64,000 nucleotides of DNA from Cricetomys ansorgei (GCA_026225945.1 JAMJFZ010000596.1:2725001-2789000), one strand, 5' to 3'. Shown: positions 45,357 through 58,160, numbered from the stretch's first letter. Translations and numbers: made by a program. The notes: a model not told the origin generated them from the sequence alone.

Positions 45357-48304
45357 TGTGGCTTCTCAGCACACAGATGAGATCTGAAGTCCTACTCGTG
45401 ACTAATTCTACGAGGTCTCAAAGATTTGATCTTGTTTCTTCTAGGACTTCAGGTCATGATCCTCTTGGGGATCGAGTGTGGATTCTATATTGGTTTCCTG
45501 CCTGTTGACATCGGTCCTTCCAGAGACATCAGCTGCAGCCATCACCTTGCTCACCTGCAAGTCTTTGTGCAAAGTCAAATGCAGCACTGGGCACAGGTGG
45601 AGCGCTTGCTGGCGCCCTGTCTCTCCCCCACGCCAGCTCTATTGCAAGCTCTGGAAACATTGGCAGTGATCTCCAGCTCTGTTCTCTTTCTGAGTCTGGC
45701 TATTTTTAGTCCTTTATTTTCCGTGTCAATTTTAGCATCGGGCTTATCAGCTTCTACAAAAACACAGATCAGACACTGCCCAGACCCTCAGTTAAGGCTA
45801 GATAGTCAACACTTCCGGTTTCTTCACAAGGGCTCTGCTGTTCTGTGAAGGGGCAGAAGCACGTATGACCTGACATTCCAGACTCGCGAGCCCTCCTGCA
45901 GGTTTAGAGTTCCCACGCACGTGGTCAGCCATCGGTAAACAGAGGCCGATGCTTTTTGTATAGATGCCTGCCTTTTTCCTCTCCCTTTCTTAGCTTGACT
46001 CTGCTGAGTTGGCGCACGATGCTGACTTTCCCCACGTTGGTCTCCACAGCAGGGGGCCAGCAGGCGCCCACTCCTCCACGAGATCAGCTACAGATCCGCC
46101 ATGGATGTCCTTCATCGGGTTGACGAAGTTCCAGTTGCTGGGCGTCCCACAGTCCAGTGATGCCTTCTTCATTTCTAAATTCTGTCCTCTCTCTTGGCTT
46201 TCTTTTATGGAACACTTATCACTACGTCCTTAAATTTCCTAATATTTCCCAGCTGCTGTTAATCATATTTATTTGCTTTCTCATCTGAGGCTTTAATCTT
46301 TAGAAACTAGATGGACGTGTGTAATCGTGTGTGTCTCCAGGTAACTGTTACAACATGGTGGACAGCTTTAATGACTACACTGACATCCTTGCTGGCTGAC
46401 CTGTCACGTGCTCCAGCTTTGGGTCAGTTCAGACTGACAGACGGTTCTCCTCATGACCGTGTATGCTCTATATTCACACACATTTTTGTATTTCTGGGAT
46501 GCAGTTACAAGGTTCAAATACTGATGCTTCTGCATCGTGTCTTTGTGGTTTGCGGGTGGGCCAACAGGAGGGCTCAGTGAGCAGTGACACCCCCTAACAG
46601 GGCAGACTTTCCTGGTCCTCCCAGCTCCTCTCGGATTCTGCGTTTTCTAACTGCTACAGGAACAACACTGCCTGGCCCTGCATGCCAGGCTTGGCCCCTC
46701 TACTCCTGATCAGTGTCCTCACATGCTCATCCCCTGCTGGACATGAAGCAGGTCCCTGGTAGACCTCTGGGGCTTTCTATACACTCCATTCTTCTTCTGT
46801 CTGTCCAAGGCTCCCCACAACCTCGGCCTTCTTGACCCCTCTTCTCAAGGTGGCAAACCTGGTTCAGACAGCTTAAGGGCCGACCTGCCCCTGAACACTG
46901 GACAGTTGTTAAGTACCACTACTAAAGTTAATGACAAGGTCTTTCAATTATTTAAGTTCTCCTGATATTCTTTCTCCTGTAAGTGAGTATCAGAGATGAG
47001 AGCTAACCACTGGCCTCTTCCTTACTGCCCTAGCTGCCCTGAACAAAAAGACAGCCAGTCAAAGCCCAGCTTCCCTGGTGTCCGCACCAGCCAGCTTGAA
47101 CGTGACACAGTGCCTTGAGAAAACCACGATGCCATAGTTTTTGCCTGCAAACTGATCAAAGAGTCATGCTAACCTGAACAAACCCAAATTCCCATGCGTG
47201 GCTTGGATCTCCTGGCAAGCTGTCTCTAGGTTTTCAGGAGTCCAGTGGCTCTCATCTCGAGAAACTTTGCCACTTAGTGAATTCTAAGTACTGAGGTACA
47301 AGCTCTCACGGGGTGTGGGGGGATCCTAGGGAAAGACTGACAGCCTTACTCCAGAGGATCTGTGGGTTCCCACAGTCTACAGACGGCAGGGAGGAAATGC
47401 GAAGCTAGCCACCCCCACCCAGGAAGTCCACAGAGGGCTGAGTCACGGCAATGCACACCCACAAGGGGAGGGGTCAGAGAGAGACAGAGAGGCCTGAGCA
47501 GGGCCCCTCGGCCCTCTACATGTGAGCCTGCAGCAACAAGGTCTGTCTTTGAATGAGAGGGTCTTTGAAGCTGTGAGCAAGACCTCACTGAACACAGAGC
47601 CCAACAGGCCTTAATTGTGGGTTTCCTGGTCTGTAGAACCACAAGCAATAAATACCTATTGCTTACAAATTATTCAGACCTAGGCAAGTTGTCTTAGCCC
47701 TGAATGGACAGGATAGTGTCCCACGGACTTTCCAGGAACTTACTGTGTGGCAACTTTATGGGGTCACTGCTTTCCTTCAGTTCACAAGAAACTGGCAAAT
47801 TATTCCTTAGCACATTTAATCTCTAGGCTTTTGTTCAAAGTTAGAATTTTAGCCTAAAAACACATGGTTCTCATTGCCTAATTACGGACAAGTTGATGTG
47901 ACACTGCTCGAGTCTCAACAGCCACTTTGCCAGAGGAAACTGCCTAGTCTTTGGGACTGGAGAAAACACAATTCCTTTTACTCACTTAGCATAGCAGTTA
48001 AGGTGAAATACGAGACATTCTTGAAGGAATGATGTGAAAAGAGGGAAATTGAGGAGACCGTGAGTCAGAACTGGCTCCATGGCCAGCCCAGCTCTGCCCT
48101 CGGCTGCCTGAGGACACAGGTCCCCTTGGGGACATGAACAGCCTTAACCGTGCAGCTAGAAAGAGTGAAGTAAAGCCTGGGGTTTATCAGGAGCAAAGGA
48201 TGCTGGGACAGATGGAAGAAGGAGGCAGGAGGGGAGGGAGGAGGAGAGAAGGGGAGGGTACAGGCACACTGTGTCTGCACGCATGGTGACCGCATGGACA
48301 CTGT

Positions 48305-48363
48305 GCTTGAACACACACGGTGTCTGCACGCACACGGTGTCTGCACGCACACGGTGTCTGCAC
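48305..48363. repeat. Short tandem repeat, 17-18 bp unit, 3-4 copies
   Basis: CACACACGGTGTCTGCACG repeated; a further degenerate copy lies at 48270-48300. Confidence 0.8.
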
Positions 48364-48779
48364 CTGTGATGCTGTGGCTTCTTGGTCACATTGCTCACAG
48401 GTTTCAAGATGAAGAAAAATTCAAAAATTAAGCAAAAACATTCAAGTGGGCTTACTAAAGAATGTCTCTAAGTGAAATTGTAAAGTGGTTTCATGAGGTG
48501 CACTGTGAGTTTAGGGATGAGGAAGGGGTGGAGACAAACTTGAGGTCGCAAACATTCTGGCCCTACGTGAGCAGTTTGTGTTTTTAACATCCTTAATGGA
48601 CATGTCTTTAAGAAGAAATGCATTGGCTCCACGGTGGATTTCCATTTCCTCGGCTGCACTAAATATCCAGGCTCCCAGCTGCACTCCGGGGGGGCTCCCC
48701 TTCCCGTGTGCCCTAACTCCCCCTTTGTTCCCTTCCTTCTCCTCCCTCTCATCTTTTTAGACAGGCACTCACTATTCAG

Positions 48780-49300
48780 CAGTGGCTCTCAACCTTCCCA
48801 ATGCTGCAACCCTTTAATACAGCTCTTCATGTCGTGGTGACTGTAAAATTATTTCCATTGCTACTTCATAACTGCATTTTGCTGTGGTTGTGAGTCGTGA
48901 TGTAGATATTACAGTAGCACGCTGCTGTGGTGGCCCCATAAGGAGACGGGGGCATTCAGAAGTGGAAGCCCTGCAGACCTCAGCAGGAGGACCCCCGTCA
49001 TGGCAAGCGGAATCCTTGACAGTGGAACCCTGAGTGTGTGAGCTCAGGTGTTTTTATTCTTTCAGAACTCCTTAGGTGTCTACTGATAGCACGTGCAGAT
49101 CATTAGCAATCAAACGTCCCCACAGAAATCCAACACCCACAGACAATACAGAATGCCCTGGACAGCCCCTCACCCAACAATGCATGCAACAATTATTTTA
49201 TACATAACTAAAAGCAAACTTCTGCAACAGAATCTCTGATGTGCAGACGGTCTTGGGACCCTGTGAAAGGGTTGCTCCATCCCCAGGTTGAGAACTGCTC
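48780..49300 (+). mobile_element. URR1-type hAT transposon, split by an LTR
   Basis: Left part 48780-48909 starts CAGTGGCTCTCAACCTTCCC and runs to GAGTCGTGATGTAGATAT. The right part, 49230-49300, continues GAATCTCTGATGTGCAGACG, GTGAAAGGGTTGCTCC and ends GGTTGAGAACTGCTC. Joined, the parts match the copy at 17184-17403 through its whole length. The flanks CTATTCAG and TTCTTTAG agree at 5 of 8 positions. Confidence 0.85.
48910..49229 (-). mobile_element. Solo LTR, about 320 bp, inserted into URR1
   Basis: Minus-strand sequence begins TGTTGCAGAAGTTTGCTTTT and contains AATAAAAACACC. It aligns along its length with the plus-strand LTR at 44106-44424. It interrupts the URR1 element exactly between its two halves, which gives independent support for both borders. 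The short target duplication has decayed (GATAT on the left, GAATC on the right) and its length cannot be fixed. Confidence 0.75.
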
Positions 49301-50778
49301 TTCTTTAGCTTTGCCTGGCATAGGACTCACTAGTTCAAGCTAGCTTGGAACTTGCAGCCGTCCTCCTGCCTCTGCTTCTGGAGTGCCTGACTTGCCTGTC
49401 TTTGGGTCCTGTCTCACCGTCAGTATAAAAGCAGGCTAACTGCCTCGTGCTTCTGTGATGCGCATAAGCATACTCAGAATTACAGAAATGTGGCTCTGGG
49501 CCAGGGGAGCCTCACCTTCACGGACTCTGCCCCATGCCACCTTGCATGGCTCCGGGCAGCCTGGTGGCGTGGGGCTCTGTTTCCAGGCAGAGTTGAGGAC
49601 TGTTGTGGACCATGCTGACTCAGGGCACAGGGCACAGCCACCGCGTCTCAAAAGCCGGAACATGCAGGTATTTTCATTCCCCATATCCAACACACTTGCC
49701 AAACTCTGGAGAGTCAGCTAAAATTAACTGCGGCACATTTGGGGGGCAGTTTTAAACATGCTGGGGACCTCAACTTCACCGGCGTGGATTTAAAGCAGAA
49801 GTCATGACACTACACAGACAAGCTCAAGAGAACTGTGCCTGTGCACAGCTCACGGCTGACAAGGACCAGCCAGGCATGACCCCGATGGCCTTACACACCT
49901 GGAGACCTCTTCTCTCCCCTTCCTTAGGGGCCTACAACAACACTCCAAATTCCTTCCCCACCTTCGGGAACATGGTACCCACAGGATGTGCTGCTGGCTT
50001 CTCCCATGGCGACCCTCCTGGGACCACCTCTGTGTCACTCCACCCCACAGTTCGCATGCTGAGTCTAGCATGGAGCTCTGTAGGTATCACCTGCTCAAAA
50101 CCAAGGCCGCTTGACTTGTTAGTTTATGTCTCTTCCATACCATAGCTCAGACTTGAGCCAGTCCTCAGAGTCACAAGGTTAGGAATCCTCCCAGAATCCC
50201 CTTGACCTAAGGATGATGCCAGCTAAACGCAGGTGCTCTTCTTCCCCTTCTCAGTGCAGGCCTGGAATCTCCCTGGAGAACAGGGCTGTGCTTTGGAACA
50301 AGTATCTGACCTTTTAGGGGAGGCTCACCTTACAAGTCAAGGGGAATGACATCACCCCAGATATGCCCCTGGGCCTCACTTCCCGTTTATGGTTGGAGGG
50401 TTCCTTGAGGACAGAAACCACACACTAGAGTTTTCCTTGCCTTGTTTGCACTTGTCAGGACCATGGCCAGGAATTTCAAACCTAACCGTGAAGAGCAGCA
50501 TTCGAGGGGAGGGGGCAGCATCTGGGGGCTCAGCTGCCCCTCTCTCCACCTGCTGCTTCTCTCAACCCATCAGGTGCACTGACGTTCTGAGCCTGTAGTG
50601 CAGCAGCATTTAAAGGCGAATTAGGCCAGGAGAGGCTGTGCTACTTGAGAGCCACAGCTGAAGATCAGCTGAAGGTCAGCTGAAGATCACGAGTCAGAAG
50701 CCAGCATTGCAACCTAGTAAGATCCTGTCTCAAGATAAAGAGAAGAACCCATGGTAGCAGTTCTATCCCCAGTACCAG

Positions 50779-51105
50779 AGGCCCATGTACACACACGTAT
50801 GCATGCACCTATACACATGTATTCATTCACACATGAACACATATACATACAAACATGCACTCACACAGGAATACACATGCATACACAGATGCATCTACAC
50901 ATGAACGCACATGTACACACACGTACTCACACATGAACACACACATGCACTCACATGTATTTACACATGAACACATGCATACAAACGTACTCACACATGA
51001 ACGCACGCACACACACACGCATGCACACATGAACACACATCTGTGCACACATGTACCCACACACATGTACTCACACATGAATAGACATGCATGCCCACAC
51101 ATATC
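50779..51105. repeat. CA-rich degenerate repeat with ACACATGAACAC motif
   Basis: About 330 bp of ACAC with recurring CACACATGAACACA and CATGTACTCACACATGAA. It follows an A-rich tail after a SINE-like stretch (50620-50750, GATCCTGTCTCAAGATAAAG), the usual origin of such repeats. Confidence 0.85.
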
Positions 51106-52777
51106 ATCATCCACAGAGACAGGATGCTTTCTTTTGAGAACAGTCACTCAAATCCACAGTGGGTTGAACACATGAAGATGATCAGGGTTGGCTCTGTTTT
51201 CACCTGGCCGGCAGTTACCGGGAAAAAGGCCCCCACGCGTACATTAGCATACACACAAATAAATAAATGCAAAAACTAAGTTTTGTACAGCACACACTTG
51301 AGAAAAAATCAGCTCATGAGTTCCGTGCTCCCTGCCCTCCTGCCAAAAAGTGGTCTAGGTTTATCTGTCTCCATCAAAACAATCTTTATCACGGTGAAAA
51401 CAGACAGGGCAGGTGCTGCCGCTCAGACATGTGGTGGTTCATTTTCTCTCACACTGTCAGGAAATCCAGACTTGCAAATTAAAAATCTGCCTGTCAGTTT
51501 TTGCCAAGACAATGCAAACAGAAGAGTGAAATTCCCCTGCAGGAGCCAGGGATGAACAGACTCTAGGCAGCCACTTTCTTTTCAAATAACATGACAGGCA
51601 ATGTCTCCCCAACACTGGCTCAGGGTCAAGATCAGCAGTGAAGTTACAGCCTCGCAGCCTCCGGGCACAGCTTCCCCGAGGGCTCTGAATGGACAAAACC
51701 ATCCCACAGACCAGGGATTCTGAGAACTGGGCAACCTCACATCCAGGATAATTTTTGAGAGGGGGATGGGCTCCTGTGGCCGAAGCACATGGAACATATG
51801 GTTTTCCGACGTTTGCTCTTCCGCCACCTCCCCGGGGTCATCCACAGTTCTACGTGCTGTAGACGATATTACCAAGAACACCTGGCTAAGTGTCCAGGAG
51901 ACCTGTCTCAGTGAAACACAGCCTGAATCTTACTCACGTTCATTCCAGAACCATGGGATCTGAATGGCCCAGATGCAGGCTCCTAGCCCAACCAGGGGCC
52001 CATCCGCCACCATGGACTAGTCTAGGGAGGTGAACACATGGGTTGACACAACAGATCAGAAGACAGGTACTTCAAACACACATTCTGGGTCCCTGGTAGG
52101 CAGAGCTCTATCTGCCTATAGAGCTAGATAGTGCACCTGCAGTCCCAGCCCTCCGGGCTGAACCAGAAGGGACAAGTTCAAGGCCAGCCTAAATAAACAG
52201 ATAAGATGACATGGGATGAGATAAATGTTAGCCTGAGACTTGGCAGGTGTGTACTGCAGGCCCGTGATGACTAAGGCGGGCTGCTAGAGCGCTGCCAATT
52301 GAGAGACCGACCAGACTGTAAACTTCAGGGATTATTGTGTCTCAGTGGCGAACAAGGCTCCGCCTCTCGGCTCTGACCGTCTTCGTGTTCACATACAGAG
52401 GTGGAGACAGGCTCCAAGGGTGGTTTAAGCAGCAGTGGCACCTGAGTCTGGGGGAAGCTGGGGGTAAGGGGGCAGAGAACGGTGGGGAGGACGTAGTCAA
52501 CAATCCCGTCTCACTCTTGATCTCATGGAGTAAGGACACATCTCTGGCTGTGCGTGTCTGCTGCCAAGACGGTCCCCAGGGCTCGGTGCCCCTCGGCTCT
52601 AGGCCTCTGGGAGTCCTGCACAGTGTGTGTCGCTGTGGTCTGTGTATCCAGAATACTACAGGAACGAGGGGAAGTCTTCACGCAATCATTGTGACAGTTA
52701 TAAAGGGAAAGGGACGCAGAATGCGGGTCCTCAGAGCCAGGGGCCTAGGGTGGGTGCTTAGTGTTAGACGAACCTGT

Positions 52778-52946
52778 GTTTTGTTTTGTTTTGCTTTGGT
52801 TTTTGGTTTTCTGAGACAGGGTTTCTCTGTTGTAACACTGGCTGTCCTGGAACTCACTCTGTAGACCAGGCTGGCCTTGAACTCACAGAGATCCGCCTGC
52901 CTCTGCCTCCCGAGGGCTGGGATTAAGGTGTGCACCACCGCCCAGG
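52778..52946 (-). mobile_element. B1 SINE
   Basis: Full-length reverse-complement B1: T-rich tail, GAGACAGGGTTTCTCTG, GGCTGTCCTGGAACTCACTC, GACCAGGCTGGCCTTGAACT, CCGCCTGCCTCTGCCTCCCG, GGGATTAAGGTGTGCACCAC. Close to the B1 consensus as I know it, so relatively young. Confidence 0.97.
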
Positions 52947-53187
52947 TTTTTGTTTGTTTGTTTGACGTTTATTGCTTATCTTCATGTGTGTATGTGTGTT
53001 GCCTCGGGTATGTGTTGTGAATATGTCACGCTCACAGAGGCCAGAAGCGGGCACTGGAGTCCCCTGGGACTGCAGTTACCGCTGTGTAACTGCTGTGTGT
53101 TACCACGTGGGTGCTGGAATCAAACCCAGGTCCTCTGCAACAGCAGTCGGTGCTCTTAACCACTTTGGGGCTGCTCTCCAGCCCCAA
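52947..53187 (-). mobile_element. B2/B3 SINE
   Basis: Follows the B1 directly. Reverse-complement B2 features: GAGGCCAGAAGCGGGCACTG, GGTGCTGGAATCAAACCCAG, GTCCTCTGCAACAGCAGTCG, GTGCTCTTAACCAC and CTCTCCAGCCCC (the tRNA-derived head on the minus strand). Confidence 0.93.
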
Positions 53188-53805
53188 ACCTTTCTGATTT
53201 AATTACAAATAGACCCTCAGTGAGCCCACTGTCCAGCTTCAACAGCAGCTAACTTAGGGCCAAGCTTGGCCACGGGTCACCTAGCTAGCCTCTGTTTCTG
53301 GACTGCTGGTGCATAACAAATCATTATCCCACACTTCAGGCGGGTCAGGGTTTGGAAGCAGCCGGGTGGCTCTGGTCAGAGCTTCTGAGGCGCCTCTGTG
53401 AGAGCGGAGTCAGACTGTAGTCATCCGAGATGGCGCGAGGCCTGAAGAGGCCGGCCGGACGCCCGCCTGCAATCTGCTTTGTAAGTGGAGTTCGCCGGAG
53501 CAGAGCCAGCCTTTTTTGTTGACAACTGTTTGCAGAGCTTGTGACGGAGACTACAGCCCACATATCTGGTACTATTTATTATCTGGTTCCTTACAGAGAA
53601 AATGTTGCCAACTCCTGGTACGGAGACTCCGAGAGGCGCGGCTGTTTGCATGCGGTCTCTGCTGGCTGCCTGAGTGTCCCCAGGACACGGCGGCTATCGC
53701 TTCCCGAGAGCAAGTGATTCAGGAGGCACAAGGCCAAACCCTTGTTTTTATAGCCCAGCCTCTGGAGAGACATGCTATCATTGCTGCAGTCTTGTTCCGC
53801 ACACA

Positions 53806-53935
53806 CAGAACCACAGGCACACAGCGTCTCCACGGAGGTATGAATGCTGGAGCCACAGATCACTGGGGGCCACCTTGACAGAACCACAGGCACACAGCGT
53901 CTCCACGGAGGTATGAATACTGGAGGCCACCTTGG
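53806..53935. repeat. Tandem duplication, 73-bp spacing
   Basis: CAGAACCACAGGCACACAGC and the following CACGGAGGTATGAAT occur at 53806 and again at 53879. The second copy lacks about 18 bases of the first. Confidence 0.93.
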
Positions 53936-54635
53936 AAGCTGACAAGCACACCAGCGACATGCTCTTACTCAGTAAGTCAGGGGCTGAGTCAGGGTCATTT
54001 CAATGAGACTTTTCTGCTCTTAGCACTTGCCAATCAAGCAACACATTAATGTCTGATCTATGTTGTGTTTGGCTTTGAGCATCACATACGGCCATCACTC
54101 AGAGTCAGTGAGGGGTGGGCTTCGTGAGCACTGAAGCCCAATACCAGGACCTAACACTGTGGACAGTACAGAAACAGCTCCGTGACTGCTTAGGGAACAA
54201 TACTGGGGAGACACGTGGAGCCCACATATACAGAGGGGTTGCAGTGTCTTTGGGGTGCATTCTAACTACCTGTATTTTCATTTTGCATTGAGATATTGCC
54301 ATTTATGCTTTCAGAACTGTTATTAACGTGATTGTTTCTCCTTAAGATGGTATTTCAAATAATAATAATTACTTGATTCAAGAATTCTCTGTGTTCTGCT
54401 TTCTATTCTAGGGAGAAAGAGAGAGATGAGCAAATGTGCAGTTGCTAGAGATCCCTCTAGAACCCTGCGTTCCCGAGCTGAGCACGCACTGCCCTGCCGC
54501 AGTCTCTTGTCAGTGGCAGGACGTGTTGCATCTCCAGGGCCGTGAGGCGATGGGAGTCAGCAGGAGGAAACTCATAGTTTATTCCGTTGTAAAGGGTCTG
54601 CAGTCTTAGCAATTAAAAGCTTAAAAATGTGTTTT

Positions 54636-54745
54636 TTACGGATGTGCTGAGCCCATCTGTAACCTCAGCACTCGGGAGGCTGAGGCAGCCGGACGGTGAG
54701 TCGGGGCAGCCTGGACGTCAGGCTGTGTGTGTCCTGTGTGTGGGA
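54636..54745 (+). mobile_element. B1-like SINE, diverged
   Basis: CATCTGTAACCTCAGCACTC, GGGAGGCTGAGGCAGCCGGA and GGGGCAGCCTGGA follow the B1 head. The rest is lost in a TG-rich end. Confidence 0.7.
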
Positions 54746-55367
54746 AGTGTTCGGTGGCTACTTAGATCCAATATGCAGGCGTAATGAGTGGAGGGTGACT
54801 CAAGTCAAGGACTAGCATTTGGTAGTTTAAAATCACATGCAGGCAAGGCTCTGACCCTACTGGTGCTCACTCACTGCTCTGCCTTCCGACCACAGCGGCC
54901 ACGTCTGGAGTGAGCTCCCAGGACGCCTCAAGCCCAATAGCCACAGGCAAACTGTCTCTGAATTTGATGAAGCCAACAATAAATCTTTTTCTTGAATAAT
55001 TTCTTTTTAACCACAGTGAAATCTATGCAGCAAAGCTTTGCACCCCGGCCGCGTTTCTTATATCTGGTGGGAAACGCAGATGTACAGATTTTAAATTTGT
55101 TTAGAAGACAAATTAAATCAGTGGTGACCGACACAGACTGCTCGCAGGCTTTTAAGTGCTTAGTCACATTTGAAGGAACGCGTGCACTCTGAAGACTTCT
55201 CTGGTGAAAATGGAAAATACAGAGGCAAAGGCGGCACAGCTGGGTGGCCGGCTGCCCCGGAGCCACGCTTGCCGGTTTTCAGCACAAGGGCCATCGACGG
55301 TGCTTTAGGGCTCCATGCAGCTTAATCTAGGGCCACACTGTAGACTCAGCGAGCGGTCCTTATTACT

Positions 55368-55386
55368 GGGGGGGGGGGGGGGGGGG
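55368..55386 (+). repeat. Pure poly(G) tract, 19 bases
   Basis: Uninterrupted G between ATTACT and AGAACC; length uncertain for the usual homopolymer reasons. Confidence 0.9.
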
Positions 55387-56272
55387 AGAACCGGAGTTTT
55401 CCCAAGCCAGCACTGGGTCCTCCTGGCTCACGTGGGCTCACGTGGGCTCACACGGGACTCCTCAGAGCACATTCTTTCCCTCCGTGACCCCAGAAAGCCA
55501 AATGACTTGTTTCCGTTTTTGCCCATGTCTATTTTAAGTCTCTGTCTTTGTCCAAGGACATCATTTGTCATTTATTTAATACACTGGCTTCTGAACTGCG
55601 TGTGAGTCAACAAAGTCTGAGCCATTTCTCAGGAGGCCTTGCACTGTGTGGGACACTGCTTGGACCTTGGGAACTTACGGCTCACAGAAGAGACAAAAGC
55701 AACACTAAGACAGTGTCCGTGTCACTGTGGCGGGAGTCGGGGGCGCAGAGACCAAGGTCCCGCTGGACCCCGAAGGAAAAGAATGACAGAAGGGAGTGAG
55801 GGGCCCAGGAGCCGCATCTGCCGAGCACTTCCCCCCCTCCCATGGAGGAGGGCACCTGTGTCCTCCTTCACCCCCCACCTCATCCCTCAAGACAGCATCT
55901 CCACTGGACCCCAGTGGCCGGCCCTCCTGTCTCTGTGCCCCACAGCTGGACACATCTGGCCCTTTGACTCTGTGGGTGCTGGGATCTGAACTCAGGTCAC
56001 GTTTGCACAGCAAGCTCCCAGCCCAGTTGCCTGTAGGGACAGTCATGTCGGGTGTGGTGGCACCCGAGGGGTGCTGGAGGCCGAGGCAGGAGGGCCAATG
56101 AGGCTAACTCCTTGGCTGGGACAAAGCTGCCCAGCCGCGACCCCGCCTGAGGACCTCTGTGTAGTCAGCGCTGTGTGCCGGCTCTCACTAGCGTGGGCTC
56201 CGACTGTTCCCTCAGCTGTGGAGAGCCACGGAGCAGGTGGGGCTGCTGCCAAGGCACAAACTTATTTGCCGC

Positions 56273-56660
56273 TCTGCTGGCTAGTTTTACGTCAACCTGA
56301 CACAAGCTACAGTCTTCTGGGAAGAGAGACCCTCGGTGAGAAGATGCCCCTAGATTGGCCTGTGACCACAGCTGTGGTGCATTTTATTGGCTGATAATTA
56401 TTGTGGGAGGATTCAGCTCAATGTGGGTGGTGCCACCCTGGGTTGTTGGTCCTGGGAGCTGTAAGAAAGCAGGCTGGGCCGGCCTCAGGAGCGAGCCAGG
56501 ACCCCTCCATGGCCTCTGCATCAGCTTCTGTCTCTGGAATCCTGCCTCGACCTTTCTCAGTAATGGAGTGTGACCTGAGAGCTGTGAACTGAAATAAACA
56601 CTTTTCGCCTAGGTTGTTTGTGGTCAGGGTGTTTTATCACAGCAAGAGAAACTCTGAGAC
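56273..56660 (+). mobile_element. Dispersed rodent repeat, copy 2
   Basis: Starts TGCTGGCTAGTTTTACGTCA and continues CACAAGCTACAGTCTTCTGG, GGTGGTGCCACCCTGGGTTG, TCCATGGCCTCTGCATCAGC, AAATAAACACTTTTC, ending TTTATCACAGCAAGAGAAAC. It is collinear with 8184-8610. A common rodent interspersed repeat whose family name I do not recall with certainty. Confidence 0.8.
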
Positions 56661-57384
56661 GCCACCCACAGGGTCTGCAGCTGACATTTTATTCTATAAT
56701 TCCTTGCTGAGTCACCTGAAGTCCACACCTGAGGTCCTTGTTCCCACCCAACACCGTCGGACTCTTCACTACACCCTCATCATGGCCTCCGCCTTGTGTG
56801 GTGGCCCCCTCCCCCACCTCTTGAGTAATGGAAGAGTGCAGAGGTGTGGTAGCTGAGCCACACTTGCCCACCTCTCGCAGGCTGTGAGATTAGCTGTGTG
56901 GCCCAGGAGGGGAGGGTCAGACTGGCTCAGACAGCAAGGAGCGCTTTAAACCCTGTAGAGCTGCGCTCGCTCACTGGTCTTGGACCGGACTTCAGGTCCT
57001 GGGAACTGGACCTTTCCGCCCAAGGCCAGGGATCTGCACTGTGAGTTCCCGGCTCTCACAACTGCCATTTCTTTATTTAGATCAAAACAAAAAATTTTAA
57101 ATTAAGAAACTTTAGTTTTTAGAAGTCTAAGATTTCCAGAATGACCCAACAGGCAGGGCAGAGTCACCACACACCCTGCGTCCAGCATTTCACACTGAGC
57201 CGGGTGTTGACAGATCACCACACCACCTGTATTTAAGGGGCGATGCTTTCGCCCCTCGTTCTCTGCTGTGAAATCTCGGGAGGGCAGCAGAGTTGGGAAA
57301 GGCATTCAGAAGCCCTCATGAGATGCTGGAGAAGTGGTTAAAACGTATTCAACCCCAGAAAACCAAGACAGTATTTATTCTTCC

Positions 57385-57965
57385 TGTGCATGTGTGTAGA
57401 GGGGTAACGTGTGCATGTTCATGTGTGTGTGTGACGTGTGTGAGTGGGTGGCATGTGTGTCTGAGCATGTGCATGTGTGTGTATGTAAGATGTGTGAGGA
57501 TATGCAAGTGTATGTGGAGGTGACCTGTGTGTGGGTGGCGTGTGTGTGTGCATGTGTGGGGTGACGTGTGTGTGTGCATATGTGGGGTGACGTGTGTGTG
57601 TATGTGTGTGTGTGCATGTGTGTGTGTGGGGTGACTGTGTGTGTGCATGTGTGGGGTGATTTGTGTGTGTGCATGTGTGTGTGTGGGGTGACTGTGTGTG
57701 TGCGCATGTGTGTGTGTGGGTGACGTGTGTGTGTGCATGTGTGGGTGGTGTGTGTGTGTGCATGTGTGGGGTGACGTGTGTGTGTGCATGTGTGTGTGTG
57801 AGTGACGTGTGTGTGTGCATGTGTGGGGTGACGTGTGTGTGTGCATGTGTGGGGTGACTGTGTGTGCATGTGTGGGGTGACGTGTGTGTGTGCATGTGTG
57901 TGTGTGGGTGACGTGTGTGTGCATGTGTGGGGTGACGTGTGTGATGTGTGTGTGTGCATGCGTGT
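57385..57965. repeat. TG-rich minisatellite with GTGTGGGGTGACG motif
   Basis: About 580 bp of TG runs broken by GCATGTGTGGGGTGACGTGT at roughly 24- to 50-bp spacing. Long Thr/His minus frames and Cys/Val plus frames are products of the repeat. Confidence 0.95.
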
Positions 57966-58160
57966 AGGTTCATGTAGAGGCTCAAAGTTGATGTCGGGAA
58001 TCACCCTTCTGCTGTCTTAGTCAAAGCCAGACTTCCTTGATACGCTCATCTTGCTGGCCGGCCTGCTCTGGGGAGCCCCACCCCGCTGGTCGCCATGTGT
58101 GTTCTGTGGTCTGAACTCTGGCCCTCACGCCCTAACGCCTGAGCCATGTTCCCGCCCAAG
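57966..58160 (-). mobile_element. B3/B4-like SINE next to the TG array
   Basis: GTTCATGTAGAGGCTCAAAG, GTCGGGAATCACCCTTCTGC, GTGGTCTGAACTCTGGCCCT, CCTGAGCCATGTTCCCGCCC follow the reverse complement of a B2/B3/B4-type SINE. The TG array would be its expanded tail. Confidence 0.6.

Noticed and set aside
55705..56046. 113-codon minus frame and neighbours in the Ano10 intron
   Set aside because: No homology to Ano10 or any family I recognise, no splice signals, and overlap with SINE-like sequence.
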